From the NCBI GenBank assembly GCA_963714415.1, contig CAVQOL010000027.1, forward strand, positions 1-64,000: DNA of 64,000 nt. The letters run 5' to 3'. The stretch is from JAGXRK01 sp963714415. GTDB lineage: Bacteria > Bacteroidota > Ignavibacteria > Ignavibacteriales > Ignavibacteriaceae. Each line of letters begins with the position of its first letter. Positions within the stretch are counted from its first letter, which is position 1. The notes beneath the pieces were generated by a model. That model saw only the letters and a program-made list of their open reading frames with translations. It had not been told where the DNA came from and searched no databases. Both the position numbers and the translations under genes were made by a program. Positions 45,403 to 54,405 of the stretch are shown piece after piece.

Positions 45403-47054
45403 TGCATTTTCAATTTTCTTTTTAGCCATAATAATATATTTATTCCTATTATCCACAGAGAAAAAACAGATGATAATACCGGAACAATAAAAGGATTTTT
45501 CGTGTAAAAAGTTTTTTCATCATTTAATGGAACATCAACAACGAGATAATCTCTTGTAAACATTTCTGTTTCTTCAATTGTTATTCCTCTAGAATCAATT
45601 AAACAGCTTATGCCTCCATTTGCAGAACGTACAACTGCTCTTCGATTTTCAACAGCTCGAAGTGCGGCAAATTCTTTATGCTGATATGGTCCGCTTGAAT
45701 TACCATACCAGCTATCATTTGTAACGACAACAAGAAATTGTGCATCTCTCTCAACAAAGTGTGTTACAAAAATCGGGAAGATTGATTCATAACAAACTAA
45801 TCCGCCAATTTTAACTTCTTTACCATTCAAATTAGCTGTGAAAACTGTTGTATCCTGTCCAGTATTCCACCCTGAAATACCGACGCCCCATTTGAACATA
45901 TCACCAAGAAATGGTATCTGATCAACAAACGGAGTTTTTTCTCCCAACGGAACCAGATGCATTTTACCATATCGCTGAACTTCAATGTTATCTGGAGTAA
46001 AAAGTAAGATGGAGTTATAAGTTGTATAATAGTAATCACCGACTTCACTATACTTTGAATTCGGCGGTGCTTCATCCTGATTAAAATAAAATCGTATGTC
46101 CGGCATTCCTGTCATCAAGTGAACATTATTTTTTTTCAGAAATGAATAAATGGTATCAACAGTATTTGGATAAGAACCAGAAAGTAAATAAACAGGCAGA
46201 GCTGTTTCAGGCCAGATAATTAGTTCGGCACCATTATCAATACATTTTTGAGATAAATCAAAATAAAGATCAACCAGTTTGTTTAAACCGCCGACTTCCC
46301 ATTTGTCCCACGGATCAATATTCGGTTGAATAATTCCAACACGTATTTTGTTTTCTGATTCTTCATAAGAACTCAATTTAATTCCGCCATAGATAACCGG
46401 AATTAAAAACAGTAATAGTGCAATTGATAGTTGAATGGCAAATTTCTTCGAACTAAGAGAAAATTTATGAGCAACTTTATAAAGCAGAATATTTATATAT
46501 AACACAACCAGCGATAATCCAAACGCACCAATAATATCGGCAATCTGAATAAAAGCTGTAAACTTTGCAAGTCCGTGTCCAAGTGTCAGCCAGGGAAATT
46601 TCAAATCAGTTAGAGTAAGAAGATATTCACCTGTAACCCAGAACAAAGGGAAAAGCCAAAGTATAATTTCACGTTTGAAAAATTTTGATGAAAGATAAAA
46701 CAAAGTTGATGGTATAAGAAAAACCACTGGATAGAAAAATATCAGCACTCCTCCGCCCATCATCAGAAATGGATCTGCTTCGCTTTGCCAGCTTCCAACC
46801 CAGTAAATAGTTGCTATGCTGAGAACAAGAACTAATAAATAATTTGCCTGATTAATTCTTAAAAGTGTATTTCTTTTTCCCAATACAAAAAAGTATGGAA
46901 TGAATGCAAAGAAAAGGAAAAGCGGAAACGGCATTGGAAAAGGTGTAAAAGAAATTCCAATTAAAATTCCCGAGAGAATAATTAGAAGTCTGTCATTTCT
47001 TCTCTCTCGTTTTTCCTCAACTGAAAGTTCTATTTTATTTTTTCTGAAAAACAA
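45399..47054 (-). CDS. lnt: Apolipoprotein N-acyltransferase
   Basis: A 551-residue enzyme adding the third acyl chain to lipoproteins in the inner membrane. An N-terminal set of about seven helices precedes a carbon-nitrogen hydrolase domain with the catalytic triad: Glu in IIWPETALPVYLL, Lys in RYGKMHLVPLGE and Cys in GGLVCYESIFP. NDSWYGNSSGPYQHKEFAALRAVENRR is the classic downstream block. Slightly longer than E. coli Lnt (512). It overlaps ltaE by four bases and follows dedA by one base, so the genes are one transcript. Confidence 0.93.
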   Translation of the reverse strand: MFFRKNKIELSVEEKRERRNDRLLIILSGILIGISFTPFPMPFPLFLFFAFIPYFFVLGKRNTLLRINQANYLLVLVLSIATIYWVGSWQSEADPFLMMGGGVLIFFYPVVFLIPSTLFYLSSKFFKREIILWLFPLFWVTGEYLLTLTDLKFPWLTLGHGLAKFTAFIQIADIIGAFGLSLVVLYINILLYKVAHKFSLSSKKFAIQLSIALLLFLIPVIYGGIKLSSYEESENKIRVGIIQPNIDPWDKWEVGGLNKLVDLYFDLSQKCIDNGAELIIWPETALPVYLLSGSYPNTVDTIYSFLKKNNVHLMTGMPDIRFYFNQDEAPPNSKYSEVGDYYYTTYNSILLFTPDNIEVQRYGKMHLVPLGEKTPFVDQIPFLGDMFKWGVGISGWNTGQDTTVFTANLNGKEVKIGGLVCYESIFPIFVTHFVERDAQFLVVVTNDSWYGNSSGPYQHKEFAALRAVENRRAVVRSANGGISCLIDSRGITIEETEMFTRDYLVVDVPLNDEKTFYTKNPFIVPVLSSVFSLWIIGINILLWLKRKLKMQ

Positions 47055-47055
47055 T

Positions 47056-47664
47056 TTATTTCTTCTTAATCTTATTATAAACTGATTTTATTATAAAAAG
47101 AATAACTATCACAACAGTAACTACAATTACAATCTTGCTGTAAGATTTCAAATAGGAGTCAATCAGTTCAATATTATGAGCAAACACTATTCCTAAAATC
47201 AGCAGAATCAAATTCCAGACAAATGCGCTCGCTCCGCCAAGAGTGGCGGTTTTCTTTGTATCGAGATTGCTTATTCCTGCAAAGAATGAAATTACAGCTC
47301 TTGTACCGGGCAAAAACCTGTTAGCAATAATCAAAAAATAACCATACTTTCTGAATGCAGCTTCAGCTTTTTCAACAGCTTCAATATTAATAAATTTAAT
47401 TTTTCCGGAATGAATTAGTCTTTTATCAATACCTTTGCCAATTAGAAAGGCAGTCATAAATCCGGTTAAGCTTCCTGCAGTTACTATTATTATAGTTGGA
47501 ATAAAATAAATTGTGTCGGCTCCAATTAAAGAACCACCAATAACAACAGCTAAATCGCTTGGTGAAGGTGGAAAAAGATTTTCGATGTAAGCAAAGAAAA
47601 AGAGTGAAATATAAATCCAGAAAGGAGTAAGAGTAGAAATGTCTGCTAAAATTTCTTCGAGCAT
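47056..47664 (-). CDS. DedA family membrane protein
   Basis: A 202-residue DedA/SNARE-associated-type protein with five to six membrane segments. The family core is FAYIENLFPPSPSDLAVVIGGSLIG and the conserved FRKYGYFLIIANRFLPGTRAVISFFAGISNL. DedA proteins act as lipid carriers or scramblases and in membrane-potential upkeep; which applies here is not known. It is packed between ispF (0-base gap) and lnt. Confidence 0.88.
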   Translation of the reverse strand: MLEEILADISTLTPFWIYISLFFFAYIENLFPPSPSDLAVVIGGSLIGADTIYFIPTIIIVTAGSLTGFMTAFLIGKGIDKRLIHSGKIKFINIEAVEKAEAAFRKYGYFLIIANRFLPGTRAVISFFAGISNLDTKKTATLGGASAFVWNLILLILGIVFAHNIELIDSYLKSYSKIVIVVTVVIVILFIIKSVYNKIKKK

Positions 47665-48147
47665 TTAGGACCTGCTTACAAGTAAAACAGTGGCAAATGA
47701 AGCGGCACCATCACCTCTTCCAACAAAACCTAATTTTTCAGTAGTCGTTGCTTTTATAGAAATTTGATCCATATTGCATTGAAGTATCTCACTTATGGTT
47801 TTTCGCATTTGATCTACATATGGTAATATTTTGGGTTTTTCTAAAGTCAGTACACAATCAATGTTTCCGATTTCAAATCCTTTAGAGATGATTAATTCAT
47901 AGACTTTCTTTAACAATAATTTGCTGTCTGCATCTTTGAAATTATCATCAGTATCGGGGAAGTGTTCTCCTATATCGCCAAGCGCAAGTGCACCTAACAT
48001 TGCATCGCAAATTGCGTGAAGTAGAACATCAGCATCTGAATGTCCGGCAAGACCTTTCTCAAATGGAATTTCTACTCCACCTAAAATTAGTTTTCTGCCT
48101 TCTTTAAAAGCATGAACGTCAAATCCAAGTCCGGTTCTATATTTCAT
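47665..48147 (-). CDS. ispF: 2-C-methyl-D-erythritol 2,4-cyclodiphosphate synthase
   Basis: A 160-residue MEP-pathway enzyme forming MEcPP for isoprenoid synthesis. The metal and substrate sites are visible: GLGFDVHAF, LAGHSDADVLLHAICDAMLGAL, GDIGEHFPDTD and the late KATTTEKLGFVGRGDGAASFA. Length equals E. coli IspF (159). It directly abuts dedA. Its presence indicates isoprenoid synthesis by the MEP route. Confidence 0.96.
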   Translation of the reverse strand: MKYRTGLGFDVHAFKEGRKLILGGVEIPFEKGLAGHSDADVLLHAICDAMLGALALGDIGEHFPDTDDNFKDADSKLLLKKVYELIISKGFEIGNIDCVLTLEKPKILPYVDQMRKTISEILQCNMDQISIKATTTEKLGFVGRGDGAASFATVLLVSRS

Positions 48148-48247
48148 AATTTAGTTTAATTCAATCTTTCTTCTTTGCGATCTTGGCGAAAATCTTGGCG
48201 GTCTTTGCGAGAAAAAAAGGTTCACGCAAAGGGCGCAGAGAGTTTAA

Positions 48248-48526
48248 TTATCTAACCTCGAAACTATTAAACTCATTTTTACATTCACTCCACTCAACAG
48301 CACAATTTTTAACGTGTGCGTATGAAGGACCAACCTTAATTTCTTTGATTAGTTCTTGTATCAATCCTGTATCACCTTCAACTTCAGTAAGAACTTCACC
48401 CGTGTATAAATTTTCTGTATAACCTTTCAATCCGAGTCTTTGAGCGTGACGAATAACAAAATATCTGAATCCAACACCCTGCACCAAACCGTTTACTATA
48501 ATTTTTGCACGCTTAAGATTTTCCAT
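48248..48526 (-). CDS. Acylphosphatase
   Basis: A 92-residue acylphosphatase: VNGLVQGVGFRYFVIRHAQRLGLKGYTENLYTGEVLTEVEGD contains the catalytic Arg (GFRYF) and the Asn site (YTENL). It hydrolyses acyl phosphates such as carbamoyl or acetyl phosphate. The ATG at 48526 is favoured; it overlaps the EamA gene stop at 48513, so the two are coupled. Confidence 0.92.
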   Translation of the reverse strand: MENLKRAKIIVNGLVQGVGFRYFVIRHAQRLGLKGYTENLYTGEVLTEVEGDTGLIQELIKEIKVGPSYAHVKNCAVEWSECKNEFNSFEVR

Positions 48527-49421
48527 TCTTCTTTTCAAAAAACTCTGAAAATATTAAACCAATAAAGATAAACAGCCCTCCAAGCAGACCAAAATTAGAT
48601 ATTTTTTCACTTAGTAAAAAGTAAGCAAACAGTGCAGCCATAATTGGTTCAAAGGAATAAATTATTCCTGCTTTTGTTGGAGTAACAACTTTCTGATATT
48701 TCAACTGAATTACAGTTGCAAGTATTGACGCAAAAACTGATGTGTATAGAACTGCAAATATTAAATTTGAACTGAACGCCAGTTTAATAGTCTCAAGATT
48801 AAATGCAGAAAATATCTGAGCAAATAATAGCCCACCTAAACCTGTTATGAATAACTGCATAAATACCATTGGCAAATAGTCATATTTTTTTGTGAACACA
48901 TCTACATACACAACCTGGAATGCGAAAAGAATTGCACAAAGAAGAGTAAGAAAATCGCCAATATTAAAATCGCTGCCAAGTTCATTAAATAAATCTAAAA
49001 AGTGTTTACCTTTACTGGATAACAAAATCAATCCGACTAAAACTAAAAAAATACTCACAACATTAAACCATCTAGGTTTTCTTCGTTCAATAATAAGCTG
49101 AAGGATAGGAATTATGACAACGAATGTGCCGGTTATTAAACCCGATTTAGTCGCAGTTGTGTAGTTAAGTCCGATTGTTTGAGTAGCAAACCCCGCAAAG
49201 AAGAACAATCCGAGTATTGAGCCGGCAATTAGTGTTTGTTTATTGGCAGCAAAGATTTTTTTATAAATGAAAGGAAACAATATTAAAGCGGCTAAACCAA
49301 ATCGAAGAGCAACAAACATCATTGGGGAAGAATCATCAAGTGCTCCCTTTATCAGAGCAAATGTTGCCCCCCAAATAATTGTGTTAAGAAGAAGAGCGCC
49401 TTCACCAACATACTTTTTCAT
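48513..49421 (-). CDS. EamA/DMT-family membrane transporter
   Basis: A 302-residue transporter with about ten membrane helices and two EamA repeats (ALLLNTIIWGATFALIKGALDDSSPMMFVALRFGLAALILFPF and IGDFLTLLCAILFAFQVVYVDVF). The last helices, YSFEPIMAALFAYFLLSEKI, carry the EP motif seen in the second repeat. Substrates of such exporters vary (amino acids, nucleotide sugars). It is between era and the acylphosphatase gene on the same strand. Confidence 0.9.
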   Translation of the reverse strand: MKKYVGEGALLLNTIIWGATFALIKGALDDSSPMMFVALRFGLAALILFPFIYKKIFAANKQTLIAGSILGLFFFAGFATQTIGLNYTTATKSGLITGTFVVIIPILQLIIERRKPRWFNVVSIFLVLVGLILLSSKGKHFLDLFNELGSDFNIGDFLTLLCAILFAFQVVYVDVFTKKYDYLPMVFMQLFITGLGGLLFAQIFSAFNLETIKLAFSSNLIFAVLYTSVFASILATVIQLKYQKVVTPTKAGIIYSFEPIMAALFAYFLLSEKISNFGLLGGLFIFIGLIFSEFFEKKNGKS

Positions 49422-49439
49422 TTTTTATTGATCCCGCTC

Positions 49440-50363
49440 TTACTTTTTATCCTTCCCTCTTCCATAGCCAAATGATTTTAACATTCTTTCATTTGATCTC
49501 CATTTGTCTCTAACTTTTACACGAAGCTCAAGATAAACTTCTCGCTGTAAAAATTCTTCAATTGCCGTTCTGGATTTTTCGCCAAGCTTTTTAATGGCTC
49601 TTCCTTGATTTCCAATAATGATCGGCTTTTGAGTTTCCTTTTCAACAAATATTTCCGCACCGATAAAATCTTTAGCATTTTCACGCTCTTTAAATTCTAC
49701 AATTAAAACTTCACAGCTATATGGAATTTCATCTTCATAAAGTTCAAGAATTTTTTCACGAATAATTTCAGAAACAAAAAATCTTTCATCTGCTTCCGCT
49801 ACAATATCATCAGGATAAAATTTTTCTCCTTCCGGAAGATGATCAATTATTTCACTTAAGACTCTTTGTATGTTAAAGTCTAATGAGGCAGAAATCGGAA
49901 TAACTGAATTGAAGTTTTTCATTTGCTCGAATTTTCCAATCAGATCGTTTACTTTTTCCTGATTGAGTAGATCAACTTTATTAAGCACAAGTATTTTAGG
50001 ATGATTTTTATTCTCAAAAACTTCTTTGAGAAAATCATTCATCAATGCTTTTTTAATTTCCCTCTCGTCACTGACATCAATGATAATTACAAAAACATCT
50101 GCATCTCTAACAGAAAGTTCAACATCTTCTATCATTTTTTCCTGAAGGAGATAAGATGGATTTAATATTCCCGGCGTATCAAGAAAAATAATCTGATAAT
50201 CTTCTTCCGATCGTATTCCGAGAATCCGTTTGCGTGTTGTTTGTGGTTTTTGATTTGTAATTGCAAGTTTTTGTCCTAGCAAAGCATTCATCAAAGTTGA
50301 TTTACCTGCATTTGGCAAACCAATAATTGCCACATATCCTACTTTTATTTTCTTGTTTATCAT
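49440..50363 (-). CDS. era: GTPase Era
   Basis: A ~307-residue GTPase that binds 16S rRNA and helps 30S ribosome assembly. G1 is GLPNAGKSTLMNALLGQKL, the switch area TNQKPQTTRKRILGI, G3 DTPG and G4 LNKVDLL. The C-terminal KH domain reads IVEFKERENAKDF...PIIIGNQGRAIKKLGEKSRTAIEEFL, ending VKVRDKWRSNERMLKSFGY. Start at 50363 gives the expected lead MINKKIKVGYVAIIG; an in-frame start ten codons earlier is less likely. Confidence 0.95.
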   Translation of the reverse strand: MINKKIKVGYVAIIGLPNAGKSTLMNALLGQKLAITNQKPQTTRKRILGIRSEEDYQIIFLDTPGILNPSYLLQEKMIEDVELSVRDADVFVIIIDVSDEREIKKALMNDFLKEVFENKNHPKILVLNKVDLLNQEKVNDLIGKFEQMKNFNSVIPISASLDFNIQRVLSEIIDHLPEGEKFYPDDIVAEADERFFVSEIIREKILELYEDEIPYSCEVLIVEFKERENAKDFIGAEIFVEKETQKPIIIGNQGRAIKKLGEKSRTAIEEFLQREVYLELRVKVRDKWRSNERMLKSFGYGRGKDKK

Positions 50364-50431
50364 ATTGCTCTTATTTGCTGCCGAAATATACAAATACAGA
50401 GCAAATTATGGTCAGTATGATGAAAAGTAAA

Positions 50432-50945
50432 TTATACTAAAAGCTGGCTTCCGGCTTTTTTTTGATTTTCAAACCAAAAGTAAACTGAGATAAATATAAT
50501 AAACGATAGAACAGAACCAAGAATGGAGATATTCATTTTGCTCAGTATTGAAGTAATGAGATCCGCAATGTTGGTTCCTAATGAATCAACGGTTTGAACA
50601 AGTTGAAGATCAGAAGAACTTGAAAGAACAACTTGGTAGAAAACAAAACCAATTATACCAAGTATGAGTACTCCGAAAATTGATAAAATTGAAAACAGAA
50701 AAAACTTTTGGTGCTTTGAGTTTACCGAACTTTTTTTAATCCTGGCCATCACAAGATTTTTAATATCAGATTTCGGTGAATCTGCATCCATTGTTTTTAG
50801 AGTTTGATGAGTAAGATTTAACATATCAAGTTTCTTTTTCAATTCTGGCGACGTTTCCAATTCTGCAAGAAATTTTTGACGTTCGATCTTGAGTAAGTTC
50901 CCCATCGATAAACTTATTAAGTATTTCATCATTAATTGATTTCAT
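50432..50945 (-). CDS. Membrane-bound anti-sigma-like protein, frameshifted near the start
   Basis: The ATG at 50945 overlaps the sigma-factor stop (ATGA) and opens MKSINDEILNKFIDGELTQD, a typical anti-sigma beginning. A break near 50885 then joins QKFLAELETSPELKKKLDMLN... and one membrane segment (FFLFSILSIFGVLILGIIGFVFYQVVL), followed by a second near the end (ISILGSVLSFIIFISVYFWF). The merged length is about 170 residues. It likely holds the ECF sigma factor at the membrane. No zinc-binding HxxxCxxC is visible. Confidence 0.7.
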
Positions 50946-51508
50946 AATAACTCCTCAATTAAATTTTTCTCTTCAATTATTTCACGAAGAATGTTTCTTG
51001 ATCTATACAGAAGTACTTTTACATTTGAAACTGAAATCTGCAGCACTTCGCTTATTTCCTCGCAGCTCATTTCTTCCAAATAGAACATCGTAATTACAGC
51101 AGCATTACGTTCCGGCAGTTCTTCTACAATTTTTTTAACGAGTAAACTAGTTTCCTTAGATAAATATTCTTCTTCATTGTATTTACTTTTTAAATAATGC
51201 AGATCATCTACCGAACTCATTTCCTGTTCAATTTTTCTTTTTTTGCTGTGAAGTCGTGTAATTCCTGTGTTATAAACTATCCGGTAAAACCAGGTAGAAA
51301 ATTTCGATTCAAATTTAAATCCGGCTAATGCGTTGTAAGTTTTTAAAAAACAATCCTGCAGAACTTCCTCAGCATCCATTTCATTTTTTAACATTCTTTT
51401 TAGAAGAGAAAATGCTTTATTCCGATACCGATCGATAATAAGTCCGAAATCAGAAGCATTTCCCTTTTTAATAGAAATAATTATTTCTTCATCAGTTAGG
51501 TTTTTCAT
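50942..51508 (-). CDS. ECF-type RNA polymerase sigma factor
   Basis: A 188-residue sigma-70 of the extracytoplasmic-function group. Region 2 is YRNKAFSLLKRMLKNEMDAEEVLQDCFLKTYNAL...FKFESKFSTWFYRIVYN, and region 4 is LPERNAAVITMFYLEEMSCEEISEVLQISVSNVKVLLYRSRNIL. The gene overlaps the downstream anti-sigma gene by four bases. A TGTAACC-N15-CAGTCTA site lies just before its start, suggesting autoregulation. Confidence 0.92.
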   Translation of the reverse strand: MKNLTDEEIIISIKKGNASDFGLIIDRYRNKAFSLLKRMLKNEMDAEEVLQDCFLKTYNALAGFKFESKFSTWFYRIVYNTGITRLHSKKRKIEQEMSSVDDLHYLKSKYNEEEYLSKETSLLVKKIVEELPERNAAVITMFYLEEMSCEEISEVLQISVSNVKVLLYRSRNILREIIEEKNLIEELL

Positions 51509-51516
51509 TTAAATAA

Positions 51517-51545
51517 TAGACTGATAATTAAGCATTTTGGTTACA
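51517..51545 (-). promoter_or_regulatory. ECF-like promoter before the sigma gene
   Basis: On the minus strand TGTAACC (51545-51539) is followed after 15 bases by CAGTCTA (51523-51517). The AAC-type -35 and GTC-type -10 fit ECF sigma promoters. The -10 ends only 9 bases from the ATG, so the leader would be very short; that is a weakness. Confidence 0.5.
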
Positions 51546-51579
51546 AAAATATTGGATGACGTACTTAAAATAATAAAAG

Positions 51580-51607
51580 TGTAACCAAATTGACATTCTT
51601 TAGTCTG
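51580..51607 (+). promoter_or_regulatory. ECF-like promoter motif, upstream copy
   Basis: TGTAACC (51580-51586), 14 bases, then TAGTCTG (51601-51607) on the plus strand. Same elements as the sites at 51517-51545 and 51632-51658, with one base less spacing. It lies 80 bases upstream of the DUF6249 gene start. Confidence 0.4.
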
Positions 51608-51631
51608 AAAGAATAGAAGAATTAAAAATCT

Positions 51632-51658
51632 TGTAACCGACTTCAGGGTTAAATAGTC
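51632..51658 (+). promoter_or_regulatory. ECF-like promoter for the DUF6249 gene
   Basis: TGTAACC (51632-51638), 15 bases, then TAGTC (51654-51658). About 30 bases separate the -10 from the ATG at 51688, with the ribosome site AAAGGAGA between. Position and sequence are both as expected for a sigma-dependent promoter of the divergent gene. Confidence 0.6.
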
Positions 51659-51687
51659 ATAAAATTCAAAACCGAAAGGAGAACAAA

Positions 51688-52047
51688 ATGGCAGGCGTAA
51701 TTGGAGTATTCATACCAATAATAATGATACTTGTTGTGGGTATAGTATTCGTAACAGCATTTTATTTCAAATCACGAGAAAGACAAATGCTGATTGAAAA
51801 GGGTTTATCAGCCGATGAAATGAAGAAATTTTTTGAACAGAAGAAAGATAAGTTCATTTTATTAAAAATTGGTCTTATTGCTATATTTTTTGGAATTGGT
51901 TTGGGAATAGGATTTCTTACCTCCGGCAGTGAGGAAACGAGAGAACTTGTAACACCAGTTTCGATATTTGTAATGACAGGAATTGGATTTGTTGTTGCAA
52001 ATATCTGGGGAAATAAATTGGCAAAGCAAGAAAAAGAGAATGCATAA
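51688..52047 (+). CDS. DUF6249-like membrane protein
   Basis: A 119-residue protein with three membrane segments (VFIPIIMILVVGIVFVTAFYF, ILLKIGLIAIFFGIGLGIGFL, VSIFVMTGIGFVVANIWG). Between the first two is KSRERQMLIEKGLSADEMKKFFEQKKDK, typical of DUF6249 proteins that sit next to ECF sigma factors in Bacteroidota. It diverges from the sigma/anti-sigma pair and has its own ECF-like promoter, so it is probably part of the regulon. The function is unknown. Confidence 0.8.
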   Translation: MAGVIGVFIPIIMILVVGIVFVTAFYFKSRERQMLIEKGLSADEMKKFFEQKKDKFILLKIGLIAIFFGIGLGIGFLTSGSEETRELVTPVSIFVMTGIGFVVANIWGNKLAKQEKENA

Positions 52048-52052
52048 AGAAT

Positions 52053-52085
52053 AAACCCTCCTCAATCGAGGAGGGTTTTATCTTT
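52053..52085 (+). terminator. Intrinsic terminator after the DUF6249 gene
   Basis: AAACCCTCCTC (52053-52063) and GAGGAGGGTTT (52068-52078) form a perfect 11-base stem around AATC, followed by a T-rich tail. It lies 5 bases after the stop at 52047 and just before the trxB end on the other strand. Confidence 0.9.
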
Positions 52086-52099
52086 TAATTTCGTATTTA

Positions 52100-53062
52100 T
52101 TAATCTTCCTGAGCTTCTAACCAGCGTTCTGCATCAAGAGCAGCCATACAACCGCTTCCGGCAGCAGTAACTGCCTGACGGTAAGTTTTATCTGCAACAT
52201 CACCTGCAGCAAAAACACCTTCAATATTTGTATAAGTTGAGCCGGGTTTAACTTTTAAGTAACCTGTTTCATCCATATCAAGAAAACCTTTGAAAAGATC
52301 TGTGTTTGGTTTATGTCCAATTGCCATGAACAAACCATCTGCATCCAGCTGCTGAGTTGAGCCGTCCTTTGTATCCTCTAAAATTACGCCGGTCATTCTT
52401 TTCTTTCCGTTTTCTTCAACACCAAGAACTTCTTTAATAACTTTGTTAGTCACAAATTTTATCTTAGGATTTTTTTCAGCGCGTTTGGTCATAATTTTTG
52501 ATGCTCTGAATTCATCGCGTCTGTGAATTACGGTTACTTCGCTTGCAAATTTTGTAAGAAAGGTTGCTTCTTCCATTGCAGTATCACCGCCGCCAACCAC
52601 AAGAACTTTTAATCCTTTAAAGAAAAATCCGTCGCAGGTTGCACAGGCTGAAACACCGTAACCCATAAATTTAGATTCACTTTCAAGCCCGAGTAATTTT
52701 GCAGAAGCACCTGTAGCAATAATAACGGCATCGGCTGTATATTCTTCATTATAAGATTTTAGCTTGAATGGACGCTTTGCAAAGTCTACTTCTGTTATTT
52801 CTTTGTAGATTGATTCAGCACCAACTCGATGAGCTTGTTTTCTCATTATGTCCATTAATTCTGGTCCCATTATTCCGTTTTCGAAACCGGGATAATTTTC
52901 AACTTCGGTTGTTATTGTTAACTGCCCGCCGGGTTGAAGTCCTTCAAAAATCACTGGTTTTAATTCTGCTCTTGCCGTGTAAAGAGCGGCAGTAAATCCT
53001 GCAGGACCAGCACCGATAATTACTACTTTATGATGATTTTTATTTTTGTTATTCTCTGGCAT
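52100..53062 (-). CDS. trxB: Thioredoxin-disulfide reductase
   Basis: A 320-residue NADPH/FAD enzyme that keeps thioredoxin reduced. It has the FAD site VVIIGAGPAGFTAALYTARAEL, the redox pair in SACATCDGFFFKG, the NADPH site VLVVGGGDTAMEEATFLT, and the C-terminal GVFAAGDVADKTYRQAVTAAGSGCMAALDAERWL. Length equals E. coli TrxB (321). The start has no close neighbour upstream, so it probably has its own promoter. Confidence 0.96.
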   Translation of the reverse strand: MPENNKNKNHHKVVIIGAGPAGFTAALYTARAELKPVIFEGLQPGGQLTITTEVENYPGFENGIMGPELMDIMRKQAHRVGAESIYKEITEVDFAKRPFKLKSYNEEYTADAVIIATGASAKLLGLESESKFMGYGVSACATCDGFFFKGLKVLVVGGGDTAMEEATFLTKFASEVTVIHRRDEFRASKIMTKRAEKNPKIKFVTNKVIKEVLGVEENGKKRMTGVILEDTKDGSTQQLDADGLFMAIGHKPNTDLFKGFLDMDETGYLKVKPGSTYTNIEGVFAAGDVADKTYRQAVTAAGSGCMAALDAERWLEAQED

Positions 53063-53250
53063 TTTTACTCCAAAATGAAATTCTGTAAAAACTTTTAATT
53101 TTTGTTAATGTAAGATTCAGATAAGTTTGAGAAGATTCAATATTTGCTGTATTGTTAAGAACTGATAGTTTTTCCGAATTCCTGATTTTTTTTCATACAG
53201 AGAGATTTATCTGGTAAAAAAACATTATCTCTTGATTAAGATCTCTCACT

Positions 53251-53271
53251 CCTGCCTTGCCGGCAGGCAGG
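53251..53271. repeat. Palindromic repeat CCTGCC...GGCAGG in a gap without genes
   Basis: CCTGCC-TTGCCGGCA-GGCAGG, with TTGCCGGCA itself nearly palindromic, is followed by TCGTTCGAGATGACA. The gap 53063-53364 has no gene. This resembles the GCCTGC/GGCAGG palindrome nested at 43162-43186, so a dispersed family is likely. Confidence 0.6.
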
Positions 53272-53364
53272 TCGTTCGAGATGACAAGAAGTCTGTCATT
53301 TCGTATATAATGGCCATTTTGTATTGCATAACATTTCGAACAGTAATTGAAAGGACAATTCTGA

Positions 53365-54312
53365 TCAGACAAACAAAAAACGAGCGTTTCTTTTAAGACC
53401 TTTTAGCTTTGCTCTTTTAATAGGACTAACAGCATATTTCTCTTTGAATTCAACTTCACTCATCTCTAAAACTTTTTGAAGTTCAATTTCTATTTCTCCA
53501 TCAGTTGGATGGAAATCTTTTACAAAAGTCTGCTCAGCAAATTTAATGTTCCAGGGACAGACATCCTGACAAATATCACATCCAAATATCCAGTTATCAA
53601 ACTTTCCTTTAAACTCTGGATTTATCTCACCTTTATTTTCTATAGTCAAATAAGAAATACATTTGTTTGAATCAACAATATATTCATCGGCTATTGCGTT
53701 TGTAGGACAAGCATCAATGCATGCTGTGCAACTTCCACAATGATCAGTTATCATTTCTGAATAATCAAATTCATAATTTGTAATAATTGTTGCTAAAAAT
53801 ATCCAACTGCCAATATCTTTATTGATTACATTCGTGTGCTTGCCCATCCAGCCGAGTCCTGCCCTTACTGCCCATGCTTTATCCATCACAGGTCCGGTAT
53901 CAACATAAGATATAGTCTCAAGTTCAGGTTCAAGCTCTTTAAGCTTTAATTCAAATTCAGAAAGCATATCCCAGATTATTAAATGATAATCCTTTCCCCA
54001 GGCATATCTTGAAACCTTGCCTGCCGGCTGACAGGTTTTTCCTTTGTCTTTATCGTTTGAATATTGATAATCTGTGTAATAATTAAGTGCGAGTGAAATA
54101 ACACTTTTAGCAGTTGGAAGAATTTCTTTTACATCTTTTCTTTTGTGTAGATTATTTTCCAAATAACTCATACTTGCCTGATAGCCTTTATCCAACCATT
54201 GCTCCAATTTATTAACCTCATCAGTAGTCATTTCAGCTTTAGCAAAACCAATAAGACTAAATCCGAATTCTTTGGCGAGCTCAGTTACTATTTGGTTTGT
54301 GAGTTTTGGCAT
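53365..54312 (-). CDS. queG: Epoxyqueuosine reductase
   Basis: A 315-residue short-form QueG, which reduces epoxyqueuosine to queuosine in tRNA with cobalamin and two 4Fe-4S clusters. Cluster motifs are CGSCTACIDACPTNAI and CDICQDVCPWNIKF. The cobalamin-domain core is KDVKEILPTAKSVISLALNYY and YVDTGPVMDKAWAVRAGLGWMGKHTNVI. It lacks the C-terminal HEAT domain found in some members, as is usual for shorter versions. It stands alone on this strand. Confidence 0.93.
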   Translation of the reverse strand: MPKLTNQIVTELAKEFGFSLIGFAKAEMTTDEVNKLEQWLDKGYQASMSYLENNLHKRKDVKEILPTAKSVISLALNYYTDYQYSNDKDKGKTCQPAGKVSRYAWGKDYHLIIWDMLSEFELKLKELEPELETISYVDTGPVMDKAWAVRAGLGWMGKHTNVINKDIGSWIFLATIITNYEFDYSEMITDHCGSCTACIDACPTNAIADEYIVDSNKCISYLTIENKGEINPEFKGKFDNWIFGCDICQDVCPWNIKFAEQTFVKDFHPTDGEIEIELQKVLEMSEVEFKEKYAVSPIKRAKLKGLKRNARFLFV

Positions 54313-54405
54313 TAATCTTTCGTACTGGTATCTCTTGTTAATCTAATTAATCTCTCAGATATCTCATCTTAATAAATTAGAATTCGAAATGTCAATCTCC
54401 GAAAT

